The notes beneath the pieces are model-generated. The model was not told the DNA's origin, ran no database searches, and worked only from the letters and a program-made list of their open reading frames with translations. 45,085 nucleotides of DNA from Acidobacteriota bacterium (lineage in GTDB: Bacteria; Acidobacteriota; Terriglobia; Bryobacterales; Bryobacteraceae): the NCBI GenBank assembly GCA_016213775.1, contig JACQZR010000136.1:1-45085 (forward strand). The letters run 5' to 3'. Numbering within the stretch: position 1 is the first letter of the stretch; every line of letters begins with the position of its first letter. A program made the translations under genes and the position numbers. This document shows, piece after piece, positions 33,551 to 43,822 of this stretch.

Positions 33551-33961
33551 TCAGATGACGTCGATACCAGGGAAAACGGATTTGGCTTTGTCGGCGAACT
33601 TGCGGTCGGCGGTGGCGAGGCGGGAGGAATTGCGTTGGGCCAAAGCCAGGTAGAGACAGTCCTGGATGGGGTGGTTGAGTTGGAGCGAGAAGTTCGCGGC
33701 GTGGCGGACATCTTCCAGTGTGGTTTGGACTTGGATGACACCCTCCTTGAGCGCGTCCACCCACATACCCAGGGCTTCTTTGGCATCATCCAGTTCGATC
33801 TCGCCCAAGCGAAAGCGTTTGGTGATGGCTCCAGCGACTTCGGTGCGGATAAGGTCGGGAGCAACCAGGATCTCGGAGCCTTTGGCAAGGGCGAGAGCCT
33901 GGTCAGAGTTTGCCTCGGGGATTAGCCATTTGACGGCCACCGAGGCATCAATGATGATCAA
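33551..33961 (-). CDS. PIN-domain ribonuclease, VapC-like toxin
   Basis: The protein is a 136-residue PIN domain. Acidic catalytic residues are visible at MIIIDASVAVKW (Asp5), PDLIRTEVAGA (Glu), HPIQDCLYLALA (Asp) and LATADRKF (Asp). The start is TTG at 33961. It follows a ribbon-helix-helix antitoxin gene by 17 bases. VapC toxins cleave tRNA or rRNA in the cytoplasm. The RNA target here cannot be read from sequence. Confidence 0.87.
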   Translation of the reverse strand: MIIIDASVAVKWLIPEANSDQALALAKGSEILVAPDLIRTEVAGAITKRFRLGEIELDDAKEALGMWVDALKEGVIQVQTTLEDVRHAANFSLQLNHPIQDCLYLALAQRNSSRLATADRKFADKAKSVFPGIDVI

Positions 33962-33978
33962 GAAGTGGACCTCTTGGG

Positions 33979-34260
33979 TTAGGTTTGGTCCGCGGCAGGA
34001 TCAACGGGGCGGGTGGGATCGGCGTCCCGATCCGCCCGGATCAAATCTGTACTATCCGAAAGCGTGCCGTAGCGCGCCTTCAGTTTGGCGTTGAATACCG
34101 CAGCCTTGGCTGCAAAATCCAACTTGGGTTTCAAAGCCGATTGTATCACAACACGCCTCAATTCTTCTTCCAGGCTCACACCCGATTCCACGGCCCGGGT
34201 GCGGTGCGCATCCAGGACGTCGTTGGGGAGCCGTCGTATTTTTACTGCCTCAGGTGGCAT
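33979..34260 (-). CDS. Ribbon-helix-helix antitoxin, FitA/VapB-like
   Basis: The 93-residue protein has an N-terminal ribbon-helix-helix (AVKIRRLPNDVLDAHRTRAVESGVSLEEELRRVV) that should bind its own promoter. The acidic C-terminus probably wraps the toxin. The start at 34260 (MPPEAVK) is preferred to ATG at 34287. The toxin gene follows after 17 bases. Confidence 0.8.
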   Translation of the reverse strand: MPPEAVKIRRLPNDVLDAHRTRAVESGVSLEEELRRVVIQSALKPKLDFAAKAAVFNAKLKARYGTLSDSTDLIRADRDADPTRPVDPAADQT

Positions 34261-34323
34261 GCTTAGAGTATCGGTCAGAATCGGCAAAACTTCAATATGG
34301 GGTCATGAGGGCACTGGAAATTC

Positions 34324-35307
34324 TCATGTGCCTTTGGCTTTCTTCACTTCTTCCACAAGAGCCGGAACCACCTCAAACAGATCGCCCACAACGCCGATGT
34401 CCGCTACCTCGAATATGGGTGCGTTGGCGTCTTTGTTGATGGCAACGATGGTTTTGGCACCTTTCATGCCGACCAAATGCTGAATGGCGCCCGAGATGCC
34501 CACGGCCAAATACATTTTGGGTGCAACGGTTTGCCCGGAACTCCCCACTTGCCGCTCCATGGGGAGCCAACCGTTGTCGCAGATGGGCCGGGAGGCGGCG
34601 AGTTCGGCGCCGAGAGCCTTGGCAAGCTCCTCAACGATATGGATATTCTCCTTTTCCTTGATGCCGCGCCCTACGGAAACAATCAGCTCGGCGGCGGTGA
34701 GGTCGACGGCACGCGAGGACTCTCGGAAGGGAGCTTGGGGTCGGTTACGGATTTGCTTGGAATCCAAAGTGACCCCAACAGCTTCCACTGGCGCGGCACC
34801 TGCAACCAACTGGTCGGCTCGGTAAGCACCTGCCTGGATGGAGGCGAAGTGTGGCCCTGCACCGGAAGGCTTCACGTCGCCATTCAGTTTGCCCTGGAAC
34901 AGCAGACGGACGAAGGTGGGCTGACCGCCCTCGGTTGTGATCTTGATCACGTCGGTAACGAGCACTTTTTGGAAGCGAGTGGCGACGCGGGGGGCGAAGT
35001 CGCGCACTTGGTAGGTGTGCGGGAAGAGCACAACGGAGGGGGCGGCCTGCCGCACCAAAGCGTCGACGGCCAAGGTGAAGCCATCAGCCGTGTAATCGGC
35101 GAGGAGAGCATGGCTCACGGCATAAACCTTGGCCAGACTGTAAGAGGCGAGTTCCTGAGCGAGCGGGGTGACATCGCCGCCAACCACAGCCGCCGAACAG
35201 GGTACCCCGAGAGACGCGGCCAACTGCTGGCCGGCCGAGAGAGTCTCGAGCGACATGCGATTCCAGGCACCGCCTCGTTGTTCCGTGATGACCAGGACGC
35301 CGATCAT
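34324..35307 (-). CDS. etfA: Electron transfer flavoprotein alpha subunit
   Basis: This is the FAD-binding subunit of a heterodimeric electron carrier (327 aa). The C-terminal FAD motif is clear: LGAELAASRPICDNGWLP, SGQTVAPKMYLAVGISGAIQHLVGM, and INKDANAPIFEVADIGVVGDLFEVVP. The gene starts within the etfB stop (ATGA overlap). It normally carries electrons from acyl-CoA or related dehydrogenases to the quinone pool. Confidence 0.95.
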   Translation of the reverse strand: MIGVLVITEQRGGAWNRMSLETLSAGQQLAASLGVPCSAAVVGGDVTPLAQELASYSLAKVYAVSHALLADYTADGFTLAVDALVRQAAPSVVLFPHTYQVRDFAPRVATRFQKVLVTDVIKITTEGGQPTFVRLLFQGKLNGDVKPSGAGPHFASIQAGAYRADQLVAGAAPVEAVGVTLDSKQIRNRPQAPFRESSRAVDLTAAELIVSVGRGIKEKENIHIVEELAKALGAELAASRPICDNGWLPMERQVGSSGQTVAPKMYLAVGISGAIQHLVGMKGAKTIVAINKDANAPIFEVADIGVVGDLFEVVPALVEEVKKAKGT

Positions 35308-36074
35308 ATGACTCGCACCTCGAACTTCAATTTTTCCACTAGCTTAGCTGCTACTTCTTTAGCTGGTCCTTCCAGGATTTGGGTTTGTTTCGATTTCTTC
35401 GGCAGGTAGATGCTATCCACTAGTGCCGTGGGTGCGGGAAGTCCTCCGAGGTCCGCTGCCGTCAGCTTCTTGATTTCCTTGGACTTGGCCTTCTTAATGC
35501 CCATCAGTGTGGCGTAGCGCAGCTTGTTGATGCCGGACTGGATGGTGAGCACGGAGGGCAGCGGCAGGTCGATCAGTTGAAACCAGCCGTCCTCCAACTC
35601 GCGCTTGACGCGAATGCCGCCCTCGGTCTTCTCCACCTGCATGATGATGGTGGAATGGGCCCAACCGAGCAGTTCCGAAACGACGACGCCGGTCTGGCCG
35701 TAACCGAGGTCATCGGATTGGAGACCGGTAAGGAGCAGATCGGCGTTCTCGGCGGCGATGGCTTTCGAGAGCAACTGCGCCATGCCGAGCGTATCGAGGC
35801 CGCCGAGGTTTTCCTCTTCGATGTGGATGGCACGGTCGGCGCCCTTGGCGAGGGCTTCGCGGATGGTCTGCCCGGCGCGCGCCGGGCCGAGGCACAACAC
35901 CACGACTTCGCCGCCGTGCTTCTCCTTGAGTTGAAGGCCCTCTTCCAGGGCATAGGCGTCGGGTTCGTTGATCTCGAAGCTGAGGTCGCTATCCTGGATC
36001 CACTTCCCCGCCCCATTGACTTTCAACGAGGAATCGCGGGCCGGAACCTGTTTGATGGCCACTACTATTTTCAT
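35304..36074 (-). CDS. etfB: Electron transfer flavoprotein beta subunit
   Basis: This is a 256-residue AMP-binding partner of EtfA. Typical segments are MKIVVAIKQVPA, EINEPDAYALEEGLQL, ALAKGADRAIHI and LLTGLQSDDLGYGQTGVVVSELLGW. The ATG at 36074 is the family start. A frame to 36125 adds 17 atypical residues. It lies 55 bases downstream of fabF on the same strand and overlaps etfA by 4 bases. Confidence 0.95.
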   Translation of the reverse strand: MKIVVAIKQVPARDSSLKVNGAGKWIQDSDLSFEINEPDAYALEEGLQLKEKHGGEVVVLCLGPARAGQTIREALAKGADRAIHIEEENLGGLDTLGMAQLLSKAIAAENADLLLTGLQSDDLGYGQTGVVVSELLGWAHSTIIMQVEKTEGGIRVKRELEDGWFQLIDLPLPSVLTIQSGINKLRYATLMGIKKAKSKEIKKLTAADLGGLPAPTALVDSIYLPKKSKQTQILEGPAKEVAAKLVEKLKFEVRVI

Positions 36075-36129
36075 GGGACTCCTGCTGCTCCACGCCGCAC
36101 GCCACGCCCGGAGTGGGCGGCGCACTTAA

Positions 36130-37371
36130 CTACTCGGAATATTTCTTGAAGATGAGGCTGCCATTGGTGCCGCCGAAGCCGAACGAATTGCTGAGGGCAT
36201 GTTCGATCTTCATCGACCGTGCCTGATTGGGGATGTAATCGAGGTCGCAGCCGTCATCGGGCTCCTGCAAGTTAATGGTGGGTGGGGCAATCTGATCACG
36301 AATGGCAAGCACGGTGATGCCGGCTTCCAAACCGCCCGCACCGCCGAGTAAGTGACCGGTCATCGACTTGGTGGAACTTACCGCCAGCTTATAGGCGTGA
36401 TCGCCGAAGGCGCGCTTAATGGCTTGCGTTTCGATCTTATCGCCAACTTCAGTGGAGGTCCCGTGCGCATTGATATAGTCGATCAGGCTGGGGTCGAGTT
36501 TGGCGTCGCGCATGGCGTTGCGCATCACGCGGAAGGCGCCTTCTCCGTCTTCAGACGGCGAGGTGATGTGGTAGGCATCGGCGCTCATGCCGTAGCCGAC
36601 AATTTCGGCCAGGATATTGGCCCCGCGCCGCTTGGCGAATTCGAGCTCCTCAATGACGAGGATACCGGCGCCCTCGCCAACGACGAATCCGTTACGCTGC
36701 TTATCCCATGGGCGTGAGGCTCTTTCGGGATCGTCATTGCGAGTGGAAAGCGCCCGCATCGCAGCAAACCCGCCAATACCCATGGGGGTGACACAGGCCT
36801 CGGCGCCGCCGCAGATCATGACGTCGGCGTCGCCACGCTGGATGATCTTGAAGGAATCGCCAATGGCGTGTGCACTGGTAGTGCAGGCGGTGGCCGTGGC
36901 GGAATTCGGTCCCTTGGCGCCGATCCGAATCGACACGTATCCGGATGCGAGATTTACGATGGTGGCGGGGATAAAGAAGGGTGAGATGCGGCTGGGACCC
37001 CGTTCGAGCAGGGTGCGGTGCTCCCGCTCGATCACCTCGAATCCGCCGATGCCGCTACCGATGTAGACACCGGTCATTTCGGAGTCTTCCGGCTGCACCT
37101 TGAGCTTGGCGCTTTCCATGGCGAACTCGCTGGCGGCGATGCCCACCTGGATGAAGCGCCCCATCTTCTTCACTTCCTTCTTATCAATCCAGCGAAGTGG
37201 GTCGAAATTCTTAACTTCGCCGGCGATCTGGCAGGCGAACTGGGAACATTCAAACTGGGTGATGCGGGCGATTCCGCTTTTGCCGGCCTGTAGGGCGGCC
37301 CAGGTTTCTTCCGTACCAATACCCAGCGCCGACACAAGGCCGACTCCGGTTACTACAACTCTGCGAGACAA
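36130..37371 (-). CDS. fabF: 3-oxoacyl-ACP synthase II (KAS II)
   Basis: This is a condensing enzyme of fatty-acid elongation (413 aa). The catalytic Cys163 is in ATACTTSAHAIG, with His303 (NAHGTST), Lys335 and His340 (STKSMTGHLLGGAGG). The N-terminus MSRRVVVTGVGLVSALG and C-terminus NSFGFGGTNGSLIF are standard. It follows acpP by 36 bases, the conserved acpP-fabF order. Confidence 0.97.
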   Translation of the reverse strand: MSRRVVVTGVGLVSALGIGTEETWAALQAGKSGIARITQFECSQFACQIAGEVKNFDPLRWIDKKEVKKMGRFIQVGIAASEFAMESAKLKVQPEDSEMTGVYIGSGIGGFEVIEREHRTLLERGPSRISPFFIPATIVNLASGYVSIRIGAKGPNSATATACTTSAHAIGDSFKIIQRGDADVMICGGAEACVTPMGIGGFAAMRALSTRNDDPERASRPWDKQRNGFVVGEGAGILVIEELEFAKRRGANILAEIVGYGMSADAYHITSPSEDGEGAFRVMRNAMRDAKLDPSLIDYINAHGTSTEVGDKIETQAIKRAFGDHAYKLAVSSTKSMTGHLLGGAGGLEAGITVLAIRDQIAPPTINLQEPDDGCDLDYIPNQARSMKIEHALSNSFGFGGTNGSLIFKKYSE

Positions 37372-37407
37372 GCTATTTCTTCCGTATGAGTTTCGTGGGG
37401 TTGTGAA

Positions 37408-37644
37408 CTATTTCTTGGTCTTCGCCTCGATGTAATCGATGGCATCTTTTACGGTGCCGATCTTTTCGGCGTCCTCGTCCGGGATGTCGATGTTGAAGGC
37501 CTCTTCAAAAGCCATCACCAGTTCGACAATGTCCAGCGAATCAGCGCCGAGGTCGTCAACGAAGCTGGCCGTATTGTCGACCTGGGCTTCGTCAACACCC
37601 AACTGCTCGACGATGATCTGCTTCACTTTTGCTTCAATGGACAT
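37408..37644 (-). CDS. acpP: Acyl carrier protein
   Basis: This acidic 78-residue carrier has the phosphopantetheine site Ser36 in [19 protein letters not shown]. The start at 37644 has a GGAGG ribosome site. The same ten-base string CATTTGGAGG occurs twice upstream, 19 bases apart on the minus strand. It supplies acyl chains to FabF, encoded next. Confidence 0.97.
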   Translation of the reverse strand: MSIEAKVKQIIVEQLGVDEAQVDNTASFVDDLGADSLDIVELVMAFEEAFNIDIPDEDAEKIGTVKDAIDYIEAKTKK

Positions 37645-37648
37645 GAAT

Positions 37649-37677
37649 CCTCCAAATGGACTACAAACCTCCAAATG
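37649..37677 (-). promoter_or_regulatory. Duplicated ribosome-binding string upstream of acpP
   Basis: CATTTGGAGG reads on the minus strand at 37658-37649 and again at 37677-37668. The proximal copy is the ribosome site of acpP. The second could act as a standby site. Confidence 0.4.
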
Positions 37678-37737
37678 ATACCTACTTGCATGGCAGTCCC
37701 GCAACAGGCCCTTTTCGAGCAGTGGACTAGCGATTCC

Positions 37738-38136
37738 TCAGAGGTTGGAAGCTCCTGGGTGATCGTGCTTCCATTGCTCGTAGTTGGCGTGGGCAACTTC
37801 AAGCAACGAATGAGCCTCCGCGGTTTGCGCCGGGTCGAGCGCGCCGGCACCGATGGCATGTTCGAGCGCCTCCACGGTTTCCCCCCAGCGGCCAGCCGCC
37901 GACAGGTTCCTCCCTATCATTAGATACGGCTCGCCGTCATGAGGGTTCAGGCGAATGGCCTCATGGCACCAGTTGGCGAAGGCCCGAACCTCATTAATGG
38001 TCAGGCACATTCTGGCGATCTCCTTGCAGAACAGGGGATCTTCTTCGCCGAGCGCGACGGCCTGCTCCAGCAGGTCGATGGCGGCCCCAATCTTGCCTTC
38101 TGCTTCCAGTTTCCTCGCTTGTTCCAATGTGCTCAT
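37738..38136 (-). CDS. Small TPR-repeat protein (132 aa)
   Basis: This is a cytoplasmic helical-repeat protein with two or three TPR-like units (EQARKLEAEGKIGAAIDLLEQAVALG; PHDGEPYLMIGRNLSAAGRWGETVEALEHAI). There is no signal peptide. It is divergent from the dehydratase, with a shared 36-base promoter interval, and lies 93 bases before acpP on the same strand. The partner is unknown. Confidence 0.8.
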   Translation of the reverse strand: MSTLEQARKLEAEGKIGAAIDLLEQAVALGEEDPLFCKEIARMCLTINEVRAFANWCHEAIRLNPHDGEPYLMIGRNLSAAGRWGETVEALEHAIGAGALDPAQTAEAHSLLEVAHANYEQWKHDHPGASNL

Positions 38137-38161
38137 CGATCATCCAGATTACCAGGATTTG

Positions 38162-38167
38162 TATAAT
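38162..38167 (+). promoter_or_regulatory. Perfect -10 hexamer just before a start codon
   Basis: TATAAT sits only 5 bases before the ATG at 38173, and no Shine-Dalgarno is present. Transcription would start at or near the A of the ATG, giving a leaderless mRNA. No good -35 is visible. Confidence 0.5.
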
Positions 38168-38172
38168 TCAAC

Positions 38173-39099
38173 ATGGTTGAAAACGAGGCTATTGTTGCGG
38201 CGGAGCGGCTGATCCGGCGATATGTCCGGCGAACGCCGGTGATGGTGGTGAACGCGGCGGACTTCGGACTGCCGGCGGCGCCGCTGGCATTGAAGCTGGA
38301 GTTGTTTCAATGCGCCGGGTCGTTCAAGGCGCGCGGAGCATTCTACAATTTGCTGAGCCGCGCGGTTCCGGCGGAGGGGGTGGCTGCGGCATCGGGCGGC
38401 AACCACGGGGCGGCGGTGGCCTACGCGGCAGCGAAGTTGGGCATGCGGGCGACGATCTTCGTGCCAACCGTTTCTTCGCCGGCGAAGGTGGAGCGGATTC
38501 GCAGCTACGGGGCGGAGTTGCGGATCGTGGGGGATCGCTATGTGGAGTCGCTGGCGGCGTGCGAGCAGTACTGCGCCGAGAGCGGGGCGCTGTCGATTCA
38601 TGCCTACGATCAGCCGGAGACCTTGATTGGTCAGGGGACGTTGGGCCTGGAGTTAGAGGAGCAAGTACCGGATATCGATACCCTGTTGGTGGCGGTGGGC
38701 GGGGGTGGACTGATCGGTGGGATCGCCGCGTGGTATCGCGGACGCATTCGCATCATTGCCGTGGAGCCGGAGAAGGCTCCGACGCTGCACGCAGCCATGG
38801 CGGCGGGCCGCCCGGTGGAGGCCGAGGCGGGGGGCGTCGCAGCCGATTCGCTAGCGCCAAAGATGGTGGGAGAGTTGATGTTTCCGCTGGCGCAGGAGTT
38901 TGTCGATCGCGTGGTGTTGGTGACGGATGAGGCGATTGTGCAGGCCCAAGCGGCTATTTGGGATGTGCTGCGCGTGGCGACGGAACCTGGAGGGGCGGCC
39001 GCGATGACGGCGCTGCTCGCGGGGGCGTATGTACCGCACAAGGGAGAGCGGGTAGCCGTGTTGGTGTGCGGCAGTAATACGACAGCAGTGCGGTATTGA
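38173..39099 (+). CDS. Threonine/serine dehydratase family, PLP-dependent
   Basis: This fold-type II PLP enzyme deaminates threonine or serine to 2-oxo acids. It has 308 residues with PLP Lys52 in GSFKARGAFYN, the substrate loop SGGNHGAA (74-81) and the phosphate-binding VGGGGLIGG near residue 177. It lacks the C-terminal ACT regulatory domain of biosynthetic IlvA, so it is a catabolic or racemase-like member. Related serine racemases cannot be excluded. The start has no ribosome site (see the adjacent -10 hexamer). It converges with the metallothionein gene, 38 bases away. Confidence 0.9.
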   Translation: MVENEAIVAAERLIRRYVRRTPVMVVNAADFGLPAAPLALKLELFQCAGSFKARGAFYNLLSRAVPAEGVAAASGGNHGAAVAYAAAKLGMRATIFVPTVSSPAKVERIRSYGAELRIVGDRYVESLAACEQYCAESGALSIHAYDQPETLIGQGTLGLELEEQVPDIDTLLVAVGGGGLIGGIAAWYRGRIRIIAVEPEKAPTLHAAMAAGRPVEAEAGGVAADSLAPKMVGELMFPLAQEFVDRVVLVTDEAIVQAQAAIWDVLRVATEPGGAAAMTALLAGAYVPHKGERVAVLVCGSNTTAVRY

Positions 39100-39137
39100 C
39101 GTGCGCGAGGTCGCAATGTGAAAGGGCGAATCTGCGC

Positions 39138-39320
39138 TCAGTAGCTCGCTGGTCGTTCCTGCAAGGTATCGGGCACGGCCGATTCTTTACAGTCTCCATG
39201 TCCACAATTGCAGGAGATCTCCAGCTTGTCTCCAGCGTCCCGGCAGTATTGACTGCAATACTTTGTGTCGCTATCGACGCGGCAACCGCAGGCCGGGTGG
39301 GCGCACTCTCTATCTTTCAT
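39138..39320 (-). CDS. Bacterial metallothionein (SmtA-like)
   Basis: The 60-residue protein has eight cysteines: Cys6, 11, 13, 22, 26, 37, 39 and 44. The pattern is CAHPACGCRV ... YCSQYC ... ISCNCGHGDC, with His8 and His41. This is the bacterial metallothionein pattern, which binds Zn, Cd or Cu in a small cluster. An AAAGGAG ribosome site precedes the ATG at 39320. It follows the membrane-anchored protein gene by 33 bases on the same strand. Confidence 0.9.
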   Translation of the reverse strand: MKDRECAHPACGCRVDSDTKYCSQYCRDAGDKLEISCNCGHGDCKESAVPDTLQERPASY

Positions 39321-39353
39321 CTGTATTCTCCTTTCTAATCAATCGGCACTCCG

Positions 39354-39905
39354 CTACTTTCTCGCCTCCTCGAGATGATGCTGATTCACCAATTCCTCGA
39401 ACAGTTGCCGGTAGTGCTGCATCGCAATGCGCACCGCCTCAGTGTCCGCCTTGCCTTGTTCCGCACGAGTTGCGATGTCGTGAGCGGAGCGATACTGCTG
39501 GACTAAGTGGGGATGGTTCACGGAGATATCCGCAGCCCTGTCCTGGAACGCGCTGGCCTGGTACCCGCGTGCGCCCATCACTTCGCAGATGAGGGCATCC
39601 GCACGAGTGAGGGCTCCACGAGGATCATCCACGAAACGTTCCTGCTCGATCCGCCAGGCGATGGAGAAGCGATCGGACTCCTCGCGCGTCAGAGGTCGAA
39701 ATTGCATCTTCTCCACACGCTGCCGGCGTCTCTGCAGCTCGGCTTCCGCGAGGCGGCGGTCGGTGTTCTGAGCTAAAAGCCGGTCATATTCATCGCCGAA
39801 CTTCGACCGTAGCTCTTTGGATCGATTCCTTTGAACCAATACCCAAACCACCGCAGCGGCAACCACCACGCAAGCGATAATGAGAATTATCATTGTATTC
39901 GACAT
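39354..39905 (-). CDS. Membrane-anchored conserved hypothetical protein (183 aa)
   Basis: An N-terminal helix (residues 4-24) anchors a soluble, charged helical domain. Conserved-looking segments are KFGDEYDRLL, AEAELQRRRQRVEKM, WRIEQERFVDDPRGALTRADALI and VMGARGYQ. This resembles a widespread unnamed bacterial family. The function is unknown. It lies upstream of the metallothionein and may be cotranscribed with it, suggesting stress exposure. Confidence 0.72.
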   Translation of the reverse strand: MSNTMIILIIACVVVAAAVVWVLVQRNRSKELRSKFGDEYDRLLAQNTDRRLAEAELQRRRQRVEKMQFRPLTREESDRFSIAWRIEQERFVDDPRGALTRADALICEVMGARGYQASAFQDRAADISVNHPHLVQQYRSAHDIATRAEQGKADTEAVRIAMQHYRQLFEELVNQHHLEEARK

Positions 39906-40254
39906 AGCGTTTTTCTCCTTCTGTTTCTGCCTCCTCGCTCATGGCTGCAAGCGTAACTCCAACCACAGATGGCACCGAGATGGGGAGTGTAGGACGTAAA
40001 ATTTGCACTCCGCTGGGACAAGCAGGAAACCGGACTGGTAAGTTTTGCCCTGATTGGTAGGGATTGAAACAGGAAATCGCTTCATGAATAACGGAAAACG
40101 GTTCGTGGGGTTCGCATCATCGGCCTATGGACAGCGGTAACGGTTTCATCCCCCCATTGTGGAAACGATCCTCTTGACGGACTCATCTAAGTATCAGTAA
40201 GTAAAAGGATGACCGCGCGCGAAAACGTGAGGGTGTCCCGAACCGGAACCGCAA
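39906..40254. other. 349-base promoter region between divergent genes
   Basis: No gene is seen here. A TTGACG at 40173-40178 could be the -35 of the ABC exporter gene, with a poor -10 near 40197. A single GGGATTGAAAC at 40060-40070 resembles a CRISPR-repeat end but is not repeated nearby. Confidence 0.45.
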
Positions 40255-42069
40255 ATGAGACCGTCCATGGAACCGCCCGTCAACCCGCCGTTCAGAATCC
40301 GCGATATTCTAAGGCCCCACGCCAAGATGTTGGTTCTCGGCTTTCTCGCGACTTTGGGAGCGGGTCTCGCCACCCTCCTTGAGCCTTGGCCATTGAAGAT
40401 CGTCCTCGATAATGTATTGAATTCCCGGCCGATTCACGGGTGGCTCAATCCCCTGCTCCTATCTACCATCGGCGTTGACAAGTTGCGCATCCTGGAGTTT
40501 GCTGCTCTGGCCGTTCTTGCTATCGCGGCCTTTGGGGCGTTGTGCACTTACATTGAGAAATACATCGCCACGAGCGCGGCACAATGGACAGTTCACGACC
40601 TCCGGCGAATGCTGTACTCGCACATCCAACGGTTGTCGCTTTCCTATCACGACCAGCGGCAAACCGGGGATCTGGTGAGCCGGGTAACCAGCGACATCGA
40701 TGCGATTCAGAGTTTCATTGCATCCGGATTGCTGGGGTCTCTCCTACACAGTGTCACGCTGCTCGGCATGCTGGGGGTGATGTTCTACATCAACTGGCGC
40801 TTCACGTTGGTCGCGCTTTCCGTGGCGCCGGTGTTGTTCGCCGTTGTGTTCAGCTACACCCGCTTGATAAAGAAGGCGGCACGGGAGTCGCGGAAGAAGG
40901 AAGGCGATATTGTCTCCATCATTGAAGAGGTGCTTTCCTCCATTCGTGTGGTGAAGGCTTTCGCCCGCGAGGACTATGAACAGAAGCGGCTGGAAGAACA
41001 AAGTCTCGAAGGCGTAGAGATTGCGATGCGGGCCCGCAATCTGAAAGCGAAACTCTCGCCGCTGGTGGAGGTCATCGTAGCGACTGGCACCTGCCTTGTG
41101 TTGTGGTTTGGAGCGCGCCTGGTGATGGACGGCCGGCTGTCCGCGGGTTCGCTGATCCTGTTCATCTTTTACATGGGCAAGATGTACAAGCCAATGCAGG
41201 AGCTCTCCAAGATGACCGACTCCTATTCGAAAGCACTAGTGGGTTACGAACGCATCCTGGAAATCCTGCAAACCAATCACGAAGTGAATGACATGCCTGG
41301 CGCAAAGCGCGCACCTCGTTTCAAGGGGCACATCGAATTTGACGACGTCACCTTGACTTACGGGCCTGGCAGTCCGGCCCTCAAGAACGTGAGCTTCCAG
41401 ATTCGTCCAGGTCAGCTTGCGGCGTTCGTGGGACCCACCGGGGCCGGCAAGACTTCCATCATCAGCCTCATCCCCCGCTTCTACGACCCGGATTCGGGAA
41501 TGATACGGGTGGATGGCCGCGATGTGCGCCGTTACCAATTGAAGTCCTTGCGCCAGCAAATCAGCTTCGTGCTTCAGGACACTATCCTGTTCCACGCCCC
41601 CATCTGGTACAACATCGCTTACGGAAAACCCGAGGCAACGCGCGCGGAACTGCTGCGTGCGGCCGAGCTGGCCAACGCACGCGAGTTCATCGAGAAGATG
41701 CCGCTGGGCTATGACACACTGGTCGGCGAACGCGGTGTGACGCTATCCGGAGGGCAGCGTCAACGTATCGCTGTTGCCCGGGCAATTGTTCGCAATGCTC
41801 CCATTCTTATCCTGGACGAGCCGGGCTCGGGCCTGGACGCGGCTTCAGAAATGCTGTTGTTTGAAGCGTTGGACCAATTGATGCGCGGCAAGACTTCTAT
41901 CGTCATCGCGCACCGGCTGTCGACCATCGAACGTGCCGACATCATCTTCGTAGTCGACGAAGGTGTCATTGTAGAAGCTGGAGTCCACAGTGAACTACTG
42001 GCATTCGGAGGCCTTTATGCAAAGCTACACGCTCTTCAGTTTAAAACCGAGGATTCCGTTTCCGCGTGA
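40255..42069 (+). CDS. ABC exporter with fused membrane and ATPase domains (MsbA-like)
   Basis: The 604-residue half-transporter works as a homodimer in the inner membrane. Six helices span residues about 25-310, and the ATPase follows. Walker A is GPTGAGKTS (393-401), then a Q-loop (FVLQD), the signature LSGGQRQR, Walker B ILILDEP with D-loop SGLD, and the H-loop IAHRLST. It belongs to the lipid/drug exporter class, and the substrate is not predictable. The next gene begins inside it with a 53-base overlap, so the two are coupled. Confidence 0.93.
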   Translation: MRPSMEPPVNPPFRIRDILRPHAKMLVLGFLATLGAGLATLLEPWPLKIVLDNVLNSRPIHGWLNPLLLSTIGVDKLRILEFAALAVLAIAAFGALCTYIEKYIATSAAQWTVHDLRRMLYSHIQRLSLSYHDQRQTGDLVSRVTSDIDAIQSFIASGLLGSLLHSVTLLGMLGVMFYINWRFTLVALSVAPVLFAVVFSYTRLIKKAARESRKKEGDIVSIIEEVLSSIRVVKAFAREDYEQKRLEEQSLEGVEIAMRARNLKAKLSPLVEVIVATGTCLVLWFGARLVMDGRLSAGSLILFIFYMGKMYKPMQELSKMTDSYSKALVGYERILEILQTNHEVNDMPGAKRAPRFKGHIEFDDVTLTYGPGSPALKNVSFQIRPGQLAAFVGPTGAGKTSIISLIPRFYDPDSGMIRVDGRDVRRYQLKSLRQQISFVLQDTILFHAPIWYNIAYGKPEATRAELLRAAELANAREFIEKMPLGYDTLVGERGVTLSGGQRQRIAVARAIVRNAPILILDEPGSGLDAASEMLLFEALDQLMRGKTSIVIAHRLSTIERADIIFVVDEGVIVEAGVHSELLAFGGLYAKLHALQFKTEDSVSA

Positions 42070-42644
42070 AATCCTTGCAGTATCACTGATGCTGGCGGCG
42101 ATTGGTCCTTCGGCGATCGCGTGCGAGGACTCCGAACCGGAACGGCCTACCAAGGCCCGATTCGTCAAACATACTTTTAGCCCTGGCTCGGTGGCGCGCG
42201 CAGGCGGCAAAGCCATCCTTGGACAAGCTCTTAATTCGCCTGAGGAGTGGGGTGGAGGCGTCGTGGGTTTCGCAAAACGATTCGGCTCCGCATTCGCCGG
42301 GCACGTCGTGAGGAACAGTATCAGGTACCCGGTGGCGTATTTCCGGCACGAGGCACTGGATTACCGGCCCTCAGAGAAGCATGGATTCGGACCCCGATTA
42401 ATCTACGCACTGCAGAGCTCCGTGATCACCCACAAAACCACCACCGGGCGGCGCACGGTAGCGTCCGGCGCGATTTCCGGCACCATCGGGAGCGGACTGA
42501 TTTCGCGTCTCTGGCAGCCGGCCAGTGCACACACAGTTGCCAGCGGCTTCAGCTCCGCCGGCATCTCGCTGGGCGCGGATGCAGGCATGAACGTGGTAAG
42601 GGAATTCTGGCCCAGGCGCCGAAAAAGCCAGGGGCAAGGCGCGG

Positions 42645-43730
<1,086 letters not shown>

Positions 43731-43822
43731 ACGGCCTTCTCTCGATACCCCTCCTCGCAGTTTGGCATCCACCATGCACTTTAGAGGAAGGCTGGCTATC
43801 CACCAGGCCCGGAGAAGCCTCT

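Noticed and set aside
33059-33925. 288-codon plus-strand frame
   Set aside because: It lies opposite the membrane-protein and PIN-domain genes, which have clear motifs.
40060-40070. GGGATTGAAAC, like the end of a CRISPR repeat
   Set aside because: It occurs once here, with no second copy at a regular interval and no cas genes in the window.
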